Positions 1 through 7,842 of a stretch of DNA of 64,000 nt are shown in pieces. The notes under the pieces are model-generated. The model did not search any database. It was given only the letters and a program-made list of their open reading frames with translations, and was not told the DNA's origin. The stretch comes from Desulfobacteraceae bacterium. Lineage in GTDB: Bacteria; Desulfobacterota; Desulfobacteria; Desulfobacterales; Desulfobacteraceae. Both the position numbers and the translations under genes were made by a program. Position 1 is the stretch's first letter; each line of letters opens with the position of its first letter. Where the stretch lies: NCBI GenBank assembly GCA_024225635.1, contig JAAEMK010000106.1:27034-91033 (forward strand), written 5' to 3'.

Positions 1-270
1 AGGCACAACGCCCTGGACAAGGCCATCGGCAAGCTGTTCCTGGACGCGAGGCTTTCAGAGGCGGCCGTGGCCGTGCTGTCCTCCCGGGCCAGTTACGAGA
101 TGATCCAGAAAAGCGCCCGGGCCGGCATGGAAGTGGTGATCAGCATGGCGCGCCCCACGGCCCTGGCCCTGGATCTTGGCAAAAGTCTGGGCATGACCCT
201 GGCATCGGTCCGGGATGACGGCCTCTACGTTTATACGGGCAGGGAGCGCATCATCTGGACAAAGCCATAA
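1..270 (+). CDS. fdhD: Formate dehydrogenase accessory sulfurtransferase FdhD, C-terminal part
   Basis: Only the last 89 codons are in the window; the gene starts outside it. The fragment opens with RHNALDKAIGKL, the conserved FdhD segment, and continues through SSRASYEMIQKSARAG and a typical C-terminus ending TGRERI. FdhD passes sulfur from a cysteine desulfurase to the molybdenum or tungsten bis-MGD cofactor of formate dehydrogenase. The catalytic cysteines lie upstream and cannot be checked. The next gene is convergent, so fdhD ends its transcription unit here. Identification rests on the motif and is confident despite truncation. Confidence 0.9.
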   Translation, partial: RHNALDKAIGKLFLDARLSEAAVAVLSSRASYEMIQKSARAGMEVVISMARPTALALDLGKSLGMTLASVRDDGLYVYTGRERIIWTKP

Positions 271-325
271 TCACAGGACGGTACGGGCCGTTCCGTTAAA
301 CAGACGGCCCGTTCTCAATTTTTTT

Positions 326-1711
326 TCAGGGAAATATCTTACCGGGATTGAGGATATTGTTGGGGTCAAACAGCTGTTTCATGCCCCGCTGGAGGGTCAG
401 GCTTGTTTCCGACAGCTCCATTGCGATGAACTCTTTCTTGGCGATGCCGATGCCATGTTCCCCGGAGATGGTGCCGCCAAGGTCAATGACCAGCTGAAGG
501 ATGGCCCGCACCCCCTGGTTCACCAAAGGCAGGTTATCGCGGTCCCGGGCCGTGATGTTGAGGTGGATGTTCCCGTCCCCGGCATGGCCAAACGCAAAAA
601 TCTCGAGATTGTATTTTGATTCAAACCCGGGCAATCGGTTCACCAGATCGGCAATGGCCGACAAAGGCACCGCCACATCCTCGGATATGTAGAGGGGGGC
701 ATAATCGTGAATCCTTAAAGAAACCTGCCGCCGCACCTCCCAGATCTTCTCCCTCCCGGCGTCGTGGGGGGCCGGAATGATGTGAAAAGCGCCCACGGTG
801 GTGCACAGGCCTGCGATATCCTGGATCTCCTCCTGGATACGGCCCTTGTTGCCGTCGATCTCGATGATGAGAACGGAAGGCTTGCCCTTTGGCAGGGTCA
901 TCGGCAGCATCTCCCCCACAAGATCAAGACAGCGGTGGTCCATGAACTCGATGGCGCTGGGAAGGTGGCCCCGGGCCATCACGGTGGATACCGCTTCCAT
1001 GGCCGTAACCATGTCATGGAAGACCGCCATGATACAGGTTTCGGCAGGAACCCTGGGAATGAGCTTCAGGGTCAGGGCGGTGATGATCCCAAGGGTGCCC
1101 TCGGCTCCCACAAGAAGGTTGGTGAGATCGTAGCCCACCACCCCTTTCCGGGTCTTGACCCCGGTGGTGATAATCTCGCCCGTGGGCAGCACGGCCTCGA
1201 GCCCAAGGATGTAATCCCGGGTGGTGCCGTACTTGACACAGGCGGGCCCGCCCGCATCGGTGGCGGCATTGCCGCCAATGGTGCTTTGATCCATGCCCGC
1301 CGGGTCCGGGGGATAGAACAGCCCCTTTTCCCCTGCGGCATTTCTCACATCCTGGCTGATGGCGCCCGCCTCCACTTCCATGATGAAGTTGCGGGTATCA
1401 ATGGAGCGTATCCGGTTCATATCCTCAAGGGAGACCACCACCCCGCCGAACCGGGCAAGGCAGGCCCCGGCAAGGCCGCTGCCCCCGCCCCTGGGGGTGA
1501 GGGGAAAGTGGTGTTCATTGGCAAGGCGAACCAGGGCCGCGACCTCCCGGGTGGTTTTCGGTTTCACCACCATCTCGGGCACGAACCGCAGCTCGGAGGC
1601 ATCCTTGTTGTAATCGGAAAGGAGTTCCGGGTCGGTGACCACCGTGCCCTGGTCCAGGGCGGCGACGATCTCGGCCCGGAGGCTGTCGGATATGCTTGTG
1701 TAGTTTTTCAT
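326..1711 (-). CDS. FAD-binding oxidase, GlcD / D-lactate dehydrogenase family
   Basis: The 461-residue protein has the full length of the glycolate oxidase GlcD / D-lactate dehydrogenase family. The N-terminal FAD-binding PCMH domain carries PRGGGSGLAGA, and the C-terminal FAD-oxidase domain carries FGHAGDGNIHLN and SGEHGIGIAKKE, all family signatures. Such enzymes oxidise 2-hydroxy acids and pass electrons to quinone or a partner Fe-S protein. No GlcE/GlcF or LldE partner is adjacent. Its start lies 4 bp from the stop of the upstream ABC permease, so it is the last gene of that operon. The transporter may therefore import its substrate or a precursor, which is inference. The exact 2-hydroxy acid cannot be read from the sequence. 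Confidence 0.88.
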   Translation of the reverse strand: MKNYTSISDSLRAEIVAALDQGTVVTDPELLSDYNKDASELRFVPEMVVKPKTTREVAALVRLANEHHFPLTPRGGGSGLAGACLARFGGVVVSLEDMNRIRSIDTRNFIMEVEAGAISQDVRNAAGEKGLFYPPDPAGMDQSTIGGNAATDAGGPACVKYGTTRDYILGLEAVLPTGEIITTGVKTRKGVVGYDLTNLLVGAEGTLGIITALTLKLIPRVPAETCIMAVFHDMVTAMEAVSTVMARGHLPSAIEFMDHRCLDLVGEMLPMTLPKGKPSVLIIEIDGNKGRIQEEIQDIAGLCTTVGAFHIIPAPHDAGREKIWEVRRQVSLRIHDYAPLYISEDVAVPLSAIADLVNRLPGFESKYNLEIFAFGHAGDGNIHLNITARDRDNLPLVNQGVRAILQLVIDLGGTISGEHGIGIAKKEFIAMELSETSLTLQRGMKQLFDPNNILNPGKIFP

Positions 1712-1715
1712 GGGC

Positions 1716-2381
1716 TTACAACCGTCCGAATCCAGGCACCTCGAGCGCCTTTTCGGTTTTTCTCAGGATTATCTTTGCAACGGAGACCAGGATGAGATAG
1801 TAGAACCCGATCACCAGGAACACCTCGGTGAACCGGAAGTACTCGGTGGCGATTGTCTTGCCCTCCCCGGTCAGCTCCATGAAGGTGACGATGTAGGCAA
1901 GGGAGGAGTACTTGATAAGATAGATGATCTCGTTACCGCATCCGGGCAGGGCCCGGCGCATGGCCTGGGGAATGATCACCCAGAAAATGGTCTGGAGCCG
2001 GGTGAATCCCAGGGCCTGGGCGCCCAGGTACTGGTTTCGCTTGATGGATAGAAGGGCCCCACGCACATATTCCGACTGGTAAGCGCCGCTGCAAAGGATG
2101 AACCCTGTCACGGCGGCCCAGTAGGGGGTAAAATAGATGCCCACATTGGGAAGCCCGAAGTAGAGCACAAACAGCTGAACCACCAGGGGCGTGCCCCGGA
2201 ACAGGGCGGCATACCCGTCCCCGATCCGTTGCACGGCGGGATTGCCAAAGGCCCTGAGTGCGCCGGCGACGATGCCGATGATCAACCCGCCAAGGGCGGA
2301 GGGAATGATGAGCATAATGCTCATGAGAAGGCCGCGGTTGAGACCGGTGAACAGCTCCTGAAGAAACGCCAAATCGTCCAC
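1716..2381 (-). CDS. Polar amino acid ABC transporter permease (HisM/GlnP family)
   Basis: A 221-residue integral membrane protein with the length and pattern of HisM/GlnP permeases. The EAA loop shows as YLGAQALGFTRLQTIFWVIIPQAMRRALPG, split here into its parts: an alternating Ala-Gly core followed by the IIPQAMR motif. Several hydrophobic spans surround it. The gene follows the ATPase gene with a 2-bp gap, and a second permease lies upstream, so the two permeases probably form a heterodimer. The operon order is binding protein, permease, ATPase, permease, oxidase. Substrate is unknown; the family moves polar amino acids or small organic ions. Confidence 0.88.
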   Translation of the reverse strand: MDDLAFLQELFTGLNRGLLMSIMLIIPSALGGLIIGIVAGALRAFGNPAVQRIGDGYAALFRGTPLVVQLFVLYFGLPNVGIYFTPYWAAVTGFILCSGAYQSEYVRGALLSIKRNQYLGAQALGFTRLQTIFWVIIPQAMRRALPGCGNEIIYLIKYSSLAYIVTFMELTGEGKTIATEYFRFTEVFLVIGFYYLILVSVAKIILRKTEKALEVPGFGRL

Positions 2382-2383
2382 GA

Positions 2384-3148
2384 TCAGCTCTCCTCTCCGG
2401 AAATTTCGTTGAGCTTATCGCAAAAACCCTGGCTCAGGGTGCCGCATCCAGCGCCCAGCAGCTCGTCCGGGGTACCCTGCTCCGCGATCACCCCGTCCTT
2501 CATGAAAAGGATCTCGTCGGCAAGGTTGCGGATCAGGCTGATCTGGTGGGTCGCCATGATCATGGTCATTCCCTTCCGGGCAAGGCTTCGGATCACGGCC
2601 ACCACCTCCCCGACAAGCTCGGGGTCCAGGGCGGATGTGGGTTCATCCAGAAGGAGCACCTTGGGATCCATGGCAAGGGCCCGGGCAATTGCCACCCGCT
2701 GCTTCTGGCCGCCGGACAGCTCGGCCGGGTAAAGGTGGCCCTTGTCGCCAAGCCCCACCTGCTCAAGCTCGATCATGGCCCGCTCCCTGGCCTCCTGCTT
2801 GTTCTTCTTCTTGACCTTGCAAAGGGCGATGATGATGTTGTCCAGGGCAGTGAGATGGTCAAAGAGATTGAAGTCCTGGAAGATCATCCCCACCTGCTGG
2901 CGAAAGGCGTAGAGCTCCTTGCTCTTCTGGAGGTCAACGGCCTGGCCGTTGAACCAGATGGTCCCGGAATCGGGCGTTACAAGGCAGTTGAGGCACTGGA
3001 GAAGAGTACTCTTGCCACCGCCGGAAGGACCGATGAGAATCTTGATGGCCCCCTTGGGCAACTCCAGGCCCACCCCCTTGAGGATGTGGGCGCTGCCAAA
3101 GGATTTCGTGATGTTTTCAACTTTTAGGATGGGTTCGGAACGACTCAT
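2384..3148 (-). CDS. Polar amino acid ABC transporter ATP-binding protein (GlnQ/HisP family)
   Basis: The chosen start (MSRSEPILKV) gives 254 residues; an upstream in-frame Met would add 26 residues overlapping the preceding permease gene and without family likeness. Walker A is GPSGGGKSTL, the signature is LSGGQKQRVAIARA, Walker B is VLLLDEPTSALDP and the switch His is in MATHQ. This is the GlnQ/HisP layout. The subunit powers the two permeases encoded on either side. The start lies 2 bp after the preceding permease stop, indicating tight co-translation. Confidence 0.92.
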   Translation of the reverse strand: MSRSEPILKVENITKSFGSAHILKGVGLELPKGAIKILIGPSGGGKSTLLQCLNCLVTPDSGTIWFNGQAVDLQKSKELYAFRQQVGMIFQDFNLFDHLTALDNIIIALCKVKKKNKQEARERAMIELEQVGLGDKGHLYPAELSGGQKQRVAIARALAMDPKVLLLDEPTSALDPELVGEVVAVIRSLARKGMTMIMATHQISLIRNLADEILFMKDGVIAEQGTPDELLGAGCGTLSQGFCDKLNEISGEES

Positions 3149-3150
3149 TG

Positions 3151-3828
3151 TTAATTTCCCTGGTGCGAATAGCCCGGAATCCGGACCTTGTTTTCCAGCG
3201 CCCTCAATCCCTTTACGCCCGACCATGTCAGGACGAAATAGATGAGACCTGCGGTGATGTACAGGGGCAGGTGCTGGTATGTTCTTGATGCGACAAACTG
3301 GGTCCTTGCCATGATTTCAGGTGCGCCGATCACAAAGGCCAGGGCCGAGTCCTTGAGGATGATGGAGAACTCGTTGGACCATGCCGGGATGGAGATGCGA
3401 AGCACCTGGGGCAGGATAATATGGGTAATGGCCTGGACATTGCTCATGCCAAGGGCATTGGCCGCCTTGAACTGCCCCATGGGCAAAGAGAGGATCGCTC
3501 CCCTGAAGATGTTTGCCTGGTAGGCTGCCGTGGTCATGCCAAGGACGATGGTCACAGCGGTAAAGGCGGTAAAGTTGAGGCCCAGAAAATTGAACAGGCC
3601 AAAGTAAAAGAGGAACAAAAGAACCAGCACCGGGACTCCCTGGAAGAACCAGATGTAGAACCCGACCACCAGGCGCACCCATTTACGGCCATAGACCATG
3701 CCGCAGGCCATGGCAACACCCATGACAAGGCCGATGATCATGGCGCCCACAACAATTCCCCCGGTGGCGAACGATCCCTTGAGCAAATAGGGCAGGGCAT
3801 CTATTATGACGGAAAGACTTTCAAGCAT
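3151..3828 (-). CDS. Polar amino acid ABC transporter permease
   Basis: A 225-residue membrane protein of the HisM family. The EAA-loop Ala-Gly core is followed by ITHIILPQVLRISIPAW, the coupling-helix motif, and the N-terminus has a long hydrophobic span after LLKGSF. It is the first gene after the binding-protein gene, from which it is separated by a hairpin terminator on the same strand, so it is likely expressed below the binding protein. It pairs with the second permease downstream. Confidence 0.88.
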   Translation of the reverse strand: MLESLSVIIDALPYLLKGSFATGGIVVGAMIIGLVMGVAMACGMVYGRKWVRLVVGFYIWFFQGVPVLVLLFLFYFGLFNFLGLNFTAFTAVTIVLGMTTAAYQANIFRGAILSLPMGQFKAANALGMSNVQAITHIILPQVLRISIPAWSNEFSIILKDSALAFVIGAPEIMARTQFVASRTYQHLPLYITAGLIYFVLTWSGVKGLRALENKVRIPGYSHQGN

Positions 3829-3844
3829 TGGTTAGACCAGACAC

Positions 3845-3877
3845 AAAAAAGGCGGGAACACCCTTGGCATTCCCGCC
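3845..3877 (-). terminator. Intercistronic hairpin terminator in the ABC operon
   Basis: Read on the minus strand, GGCGGGAA and TTCCCGCC form a perfect 8-bp stem around an 11-nt loop, followed by a run of T (the A run at 3845-3850 on the plus strand). It lies after the binding-protein gene and before the first permease. Partial termination at such a site is a common way to make binding protein in excess of the membrane subunits. Confidence 0.75.
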
Positions 3878-3885
3878 CTTTTCAT

Positions 3886-4638
3886 CTATTTCAGGTTATA
3901 TTTTACGGCAAGTTCATCCCATAGGGGAGACGCCATCAATTTTTTCAGGCTGTTGTTGATCTTCTTAAGCAGTTCGGTATCGCCCTTACGAACGGCGTAC
4001 CCGAAATCTTCGGCATGCATGCCGAAGTTGCCGAGGATCTTAACATTTTTCTTGGCGACAGCGTCGTGGGCAGGGGCATCATCCATGGCAGCGGCGGCGA
4101 TCCGGCCGTTGAGGATATCCGCCACCGCAAGGGGAGAGGAGCTGTAGTAACCAAGTTTAAAATTCCATCCACGGGTCTCGGCCTCGGCCTTGAGCCACTT
4201 GGCTTCACTGGTTCCCTGCTGTACACCGATCCTTTTTTTACCCTTGAGGAGATCCGCCATGGTCAGGGTGGAGTCTTTCTTGACCACCATCACCTGATCG
4301 ATTTTCCAGTAGGGGATGGTGAAATTGACCTTTTTGGCGCGATCCGGGGTGATGCTCATGCCGGAGGCGATGACATCGATCTTTTTTGTCAGAAGACTTG
4401 TGATAATACCATCCCAGTCAATGGCCTTATGCTCCACCTCAAATCCCAGATCCTTTGCGATCCAATCCATGGCCTCGACATCAAAGCCTGCGGGATTTCC
4501 GGTCTTATCGATGTATGCAAAGGGAGGAAAGTTCGCATCAATTCCGTTGACGATCTTCTTGCCTGCAAACGCGGGGGTCGTACCCGCCACAATCAAAGCA
4601 ACAGCAGCTACGAGCCAAATGAAATTTCTCTTCAACAT
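3886..4638 (-). CDS. ABC transporter substrate-binding protein, family 3
   Basis: A 250-residue secreted binding protein. The N-terminus (MLKRNFIWLVAAVALIVAG then TPAFA|G) is a clear Sec signal peptide. The mature part has the family 3 signatures: NFPPFAYIDKTGNPAGFDVE near the start, KIDVIASGMSITPDRAK, and FGYAVRKGD near the C-terminus. It delivers the ligand to the two permeases and ATPase encoded downstream. It is first in the operon, with a 221-bp divergent intergenic region upstream. The ligand cannot be assigned. Confidence 0.9.
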   Translation of the reverse strand: MLKRNFIWLVAAVALIVAGTTPAFAGKKIVNGIDANFPPFAYIDKTGNPAGFDVEAMDWIAKDLGFEVEHKAIDWDGIITSLLTKKIDVIASGMSITPDRAKKVNFTIPYWKIDQVMVVKKDSTLTMADLLKGKKRIGVQQGTSEAKWLKAEAETRGWNFKLGYYSSSPLAVADILNGRIAAAAMDDAPAHDAVAKKNVKILGNFGMHAEDFGYAVRKGDTELLKKINNSLKKLMASPLWDELAVKYNLK

Positions 4639-4859
4639 TGTCCATTTCCTTTCATTGTTTTTTGGGTTGATCTATCCTTATCCATAAAACAACACAATAG
4701 AAACTGTTTTCCGGCGAATGTCAAGAATTATCCAGTTTTTCAGCCACCTTTATCAAAAACGCGATCATTAATTGTTGCATTTTTCACTTCATTCCCCTAA
4801 GTAGGGCCAGCCGGTAATAACGAAAAAGTTACGAGAGGAGCAGAGGAAAAAAAGACGTC

Positions 4860-5777
4860 ATGTGTTTAAACCAGAAAACCAGGGGACTCATCCTCATTGT
4901 TCTGTCAGCCGCCAGTTTCGGCCTGGTCCCCCTGTGTGCCAAGATCGCCTATGCCAACGGCCTCACCCCCTACTCCTTTATTCTGTTCCGGTCGATCTTC
5001 GCCGCCGGGGCCCTCTTTGCCCTGCTGAAACGAAAGAAGACCGGCCTTGCGATCTCCCCCCCGCACATGGCCACCCTGTTCAAGGCAAGCTTTTTCGGGT
5101 ACTGCATGATGATGATCACCCTGTACGTCTCCTACAACTACATGGCATCCGGGGTGGCCACCACCATCCATTTCGTCTATCCCGTGGCCACCATGACAGG
5201 GGCGGTGCTCTTCTTTGGGGAGCAGACAAATGCCCGGAAAGTAGGGGCGCTCCTGGTCTCGCTCATTGGGATCTACTTCCTTGTGGGGGCGGGTACGGAT
5301 GCCGGGTTCAGCATGACAGGAGCAGGCCTTGCCTTTGTCTCAGGCCTGTTCTACGCCTACTACATCCTGACGGTCTCCTACTCGGAGATCAAAACGATGA
5401 ACTCCTTTGTGCTGGTGTTTTACGTCTCGCTGTTCAATGCAGTGACCCTTTTTGTCATATGCATCTTCACGGGCAAGCTGAATCTGGATTTCAACGCGAC
5501 CGCCCTGTTAAGCGTGCTTATGATCACCCTTGCGGTGAACATCGTGGGCATGGTGGCCCTCCAGGAAGGGCTCAAGGTGATAAACCCCTCGACCGCAACC
5601 ATCCTGAGCACCTTCGAGCCCTTGACAAGCCTTGTGATCGGGGTGGCGCTGCTCAACGAGACAATCTCATGGCGCCATGGGGCCGGCAGCGTGCTGATAT
5701 TGATCTCGGTGGTGTGGATGGCATTGTCGGAAAAGAGGCTCTCCAGGGGCCTGGAGAGCCTGGAACAGGAAAGTTAG
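4860..5777 (+). CDS. DMT superfamily transporter (two EamA domains)
   Basis: The 305-residue protein has about ten hydrophobic spans in two EamA halves, the usual drug/metabolite transporter size. The first half has a signature around AASFGLVPLCAKIAYANG, the second ends with STFEPLTSLVIGVALLNE, the conserved EamA helix. A purine-rich stretch (GAGAGGAGCAGAGG) lies upstream of the ATG. It is divergent from the ABC operon. These carriers export or import small metabolites; the substrate is unknown. Confidence 0.85.
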   Translation: MCLNQKTRGLILIVLSAASFGLVPLCAKIAYANGLTPYSFILFRSIFAAGALFALLKRKKTGLAISPPHMATLFKASFFGYCMMMITLYVSYNYMASGVATTIHFVYPVATMTGAVLFFGEQTNARKVGALLVSLIGIYFLVGAGTDAGFSMTGAGLAFVSGLFYAYYILTVSYSEIKTMNSFVLVFYVSLFNAVTLFVICIFTGKLNLDFNATALLSVLMITLAVNIVGMVALQEGLKVINPSTATILSTFEPLTSLVIGVALLNETISWRHGAGSVLILISVVWMALSEKRLSRGLESLEQES

Positions 5778-5821
5778 GAACGCGATTTTATTAACCTTGA
5801 CATAAAATGCGCTGGTTTTTT

Positions 5822-5896
5822 CAGTTCAGAATCAAGGCGAGGCAACGGTGTGCACTGCACGAGGCACAATAGTGTCCATGTAATTTAGTTTGCGTT
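5822..5896 (+). repeat. Left copy of about 75-bp direct repeat flanking the IS66-containing block
   Basis: This stretch recurs at 9783-9856 with one 1-bp indel and a few substitutions; both share GCACGAGGCACAATAGTG and the following TCCATGTAATTTAGTTTGCGTT. Each contains a small hairpin, GTGCA-N-TGCAC, whose single loop base differs between copies. The two copies bracket the binding-protein gene and the IS66 element. Confidence 0.85.
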
Positions 5897-6009
5897 CCTT
5901 CAGACTCTCAGATTCCAGCCTTTGATTATTGAATCTGATTCAGGTATTTATTTTAGCAATGGCGCCTTCAGAGGCCGCATCACAATTTTGTCGTGTGAAC
6001 CGCCTTGGG

Positions 6010-6780
6010 TCATTTTTTGACAACGTATCCTCCGTTCCGCGACTCCTTGAACATTTGATCGTACCTCCCACTCTTCTTCAATTGCTTCAAACCTTTATTG
6101 AACAGTTCCACCAGACGTTGGCTACGTTTTGAACTCTTTGGAAACATAACGTGATAATCTGCCTTTTGCAAAATTTTTGGATGATGGGTGATTTTCACAG
6201 CTTGATCAGAACTGAATTGTTCGCGCAACATAAAATAACCGGCTTCTATTGTATATGGAAAAATTTTGATCCTCCCAATGAGCATCTTTTGAAAATTTTG
6301 TACATCTTTAGGAACTCGCTGAACCGATATTTTCCCTTCTTTCTCAGCATTTTCGAACATGCTACCATATTTGTATCCAATAGTTGCTCCTATATCAATA
6401 TCTTTTAAATCATCGATTGTATCCCAATCAAAAGAATAACTTTTCAAGTAAAAGAATACTCGTTTGGACGAATATGCAACGCTACTTAAATTAAACACTT
6501 TTTTCCGCTCCGGAGTTGATACAAGTGTTGCCATAGCATCCCATTCTCCCGTTTGGGCGTAGTGTTCCGCGCGGGGCCACGGGAAAAAACCAATTTCTAC
6601 TTTTACCCCCTCTAAAGCAAAGGCTTCAGTCACTATATGAGTACACACCCCATAATGCTTTAAGCCTTTGGAAATATAGGGTTTCCATTCTCCTGTCGCA
6701 ACACGAATGATTTCATCGGCAGCTCCTTGCGAAGATAATCCAAATATAAACCAAATTAGAATCAGAATGAATCGTTTCAT
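6010..6780 (-). CDS. Solute-binding protein family 3-like periplasmic protein
   Basis: About 256 residues, starting at MKRFILILIWFIFGLSS, a signal peptide. The body resembles family 3 binding proteins, with VATGEWKPYISKG, a GFFPWPRAEHYAQTG segment and MFPKSSKRSQRLVELFNKG near the end. The PWxRA motif is shared with the binding protein at 11892-12671, suggesting the same subfamily, which is often found without transporter genes. The gene is visibly richer in A/T than its neighbours and lies between direct repeats, suggesting acquisition by transfer. An IS66 copy begins 44 bp upstream of the start codon and likely separates it from its promoter. Confidence 0.8.
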   Translation of the reverse strand: MKRFILILIWFIFGLSSQGAADEIIRVATGEWKPYISKGLKHYGVCTHIVTEAFALEGVKVEIGFFPWPRAEHYAQTGEWDAMATLVSTPERKKVFNLSSVAYSSKRVFFYLKSYSFDWDTIDDLKDIDIGATIGYKYGSMFENAEKEGKISVQRVPKDVQNFQKMLIGRIKIFPYTIEAGYFMLREQFSSDQAVKITHHPKILQKADYHVMFPKSSKRSQRLVELFNKGLKQLKKSGRYDQMFKESRNGGYVVKK

Positions 6781-6816
6781 GTACATTTCCCTTATTCAAA
6801 AGGTGATTTTTTCATT

Positions 6817-6824
6817 GTACTTTG
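6817..6824 (+). repeat. 8-bp target-site duplication, left
   Basis: GTACTTTG occurs directly before the left IS end and again directly after the right IS end (9661-9668). Eight bp is the duplication length known for the IS66 family. Confidence 0.85.
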
Positions 6825-6904
6825 TGTCCCTTCGGTTAGCCTGCGTGATTTGATTTCTCGAGGATGATATTTTTGGTTCCAAACTAATAGTACAGGAGGA
6901 ACCA

Positions 6905-7318
6905 ATGAACTCGGCAACACCATCCCATACATCAAATTCAACATTGGAAGAGGTTAAACAACAATTCATAACTTGGCGCAAAAACAAAACCGGCAGAGCG
7001 CGAATACCAGAGCCATTATGGCAGGCGGCCGCAGAAGTCTTCCACACCGGCGACCATAGTCTCCATAAGATATCGAAAACATTACGCCTGAACCATTCGG
7101 ATTTCAAAAAATATGTGTACCAGCAATCCCATCGCTCCATTCAACGGGAGAAAGCACTGCCCCCAGCCTTTATCGAGCTGGAACCGCCAACCTCGGCTTC
7201 AGAATGCGTTATAGAGATGGAAACCACCACCGGAGCAAAAATGAGGGTCTGCCTGAGGGGCAAAACCGATTCGAGCCTGATCGAAATCTGCAACTCATTC
7301 TGGAGGCAACAGCGATGA
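6905..7318 (+). CDS. tnpA: IS66 family accessory protein TnpA
   Basis: The 137-residue protein corresponds to the first IS66 gene. It has a helix-turn-helix-like part (HKISKTLRLNHSDFKKYV) and a C-terminal IS66 Orf1 tail with FIELEPP and IEMETTTGAKMRVCLRG. TnpA is required for transposition but is not the catalytic subunit. AGGAGGA precedes the start by a few bases. Its TGA overlaps the tnpB ATG (ATGA at 7315-7318), which implies translational coupling. Confidence 0.88.
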   Translation: MNSATPSHTSNSTLEEVKQQFITWRKNKTGRARIPEPLWQAAAEVFHTGDHSLHKISKTLRLNHSDFKKYVYQQSHRSIQREKALPPAFIELEPPTSASECVIEMETTTGAKMRVCLRGKTDSSLIEICNSFWRQQR

Positions 7319-7671
7319 TCCAGATCACTCCCCATATGAGGATCCTTTTGGCGGTGGAACCTGTGGACTTTAGAAAGGGTATTGATGGCCTGGCGGCATT
7401 ATGCCGAACAGTCCTAAATTCAGATCCTTTTTCAGGCTGTCTATTCGTGTTTCTCAACCGGCGCAGGACTGCCATCAAAATTCTGTGCTATGACGGTCAA
7501 GGCTTCTGGATGTGCCAAAAACGCTTATCCCAAGGGCGGTTCAAGTGGTGGCCCGGCGAGGGGCAGGATCTTGAAAAGTCCCTTGATGCTCATGAACTCC
7601 AAATGTTGATCTGGAACGGAGATCCCTCCTATACCCGGATTGCTCCCATGTGGAGAAGAATCCAGGCATAA
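7315..7671 (+). CDS. tnpB: IS66 family accessory protein TnpB
   Basis: The 118-residue protein is a typical IS66 Orf2 (TnpB). It shows VDFRKGIDGLAALCR, a segment with FVFLNRRRTAIKIL and the WPGEGQDLEKSLDAHELQML tail. The start chosen is the ATG overlapping the tnpA stop; a longer in-frame extension lies inside tnpA. TnpB is needed for IS66 transposition, but its biochemical role is not settled. Confidence 0.9.
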   Translation: MIQITPHMRILLAVEPVDFRKGIDGLAALCRTVLNSDPFSGCLFVFLNRRRTAIKILCYDGQGFWMCQKRLSQGRFKWWPGEGQDLEKSLDAHELQMLIWNGDPSYTRIAPMWRRIQA

Positions 7672-7734
7672 TTTTTTCTTCCGACTGCATTCTTTGTACG
7701 CATTTAAAGCATGGTTGTGGTACAAAAAACAGTC

Positions 7735-7839
7735 ATGAACGATGATATCATACTTTCAAACCGTGACCTTCGGTCCATCAATGCCGTGTGGGTGTCCCCC
7801 CAGATCAAGGCGTTTTGCAGCCGGAAGATCGGGGCATAG
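7735..7839 (+). CDS. Possible 34-residue ORF inside IS66
   Basis: An ATG at 7735 opens a short frame (MNDDIILSNRDLRSINAVWV then a Ser-Pro-Gln stretch) that stops four bases before the tnpC start. The gap between tnpB and tnpC is otherwise empty. There is no clear ribosome-binding site and no family likeness that I recognise. It may be a leader peptide or chance. Confidence 0.2.
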   Translation: MNDDIILSNRDLRSINAVWVSPQIKAFCSRKIGA

Positions 7840-7842
7840 GCC

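Noticed and set aside
764-1795. Plus-strand open frame of 343 residues opposite the GlcD-like gene
   Set aside because: His/Gly-rich antisense shadow of a well-supported oxidase gene, with no recognisable domain.
4862-5794. 310-residue frame in the DMT transporter region
   Set aside because: It is a shifted frame of the EamA protein, with low-complexity His/Pro/Arg composition; the EamA frame has the family motifs.
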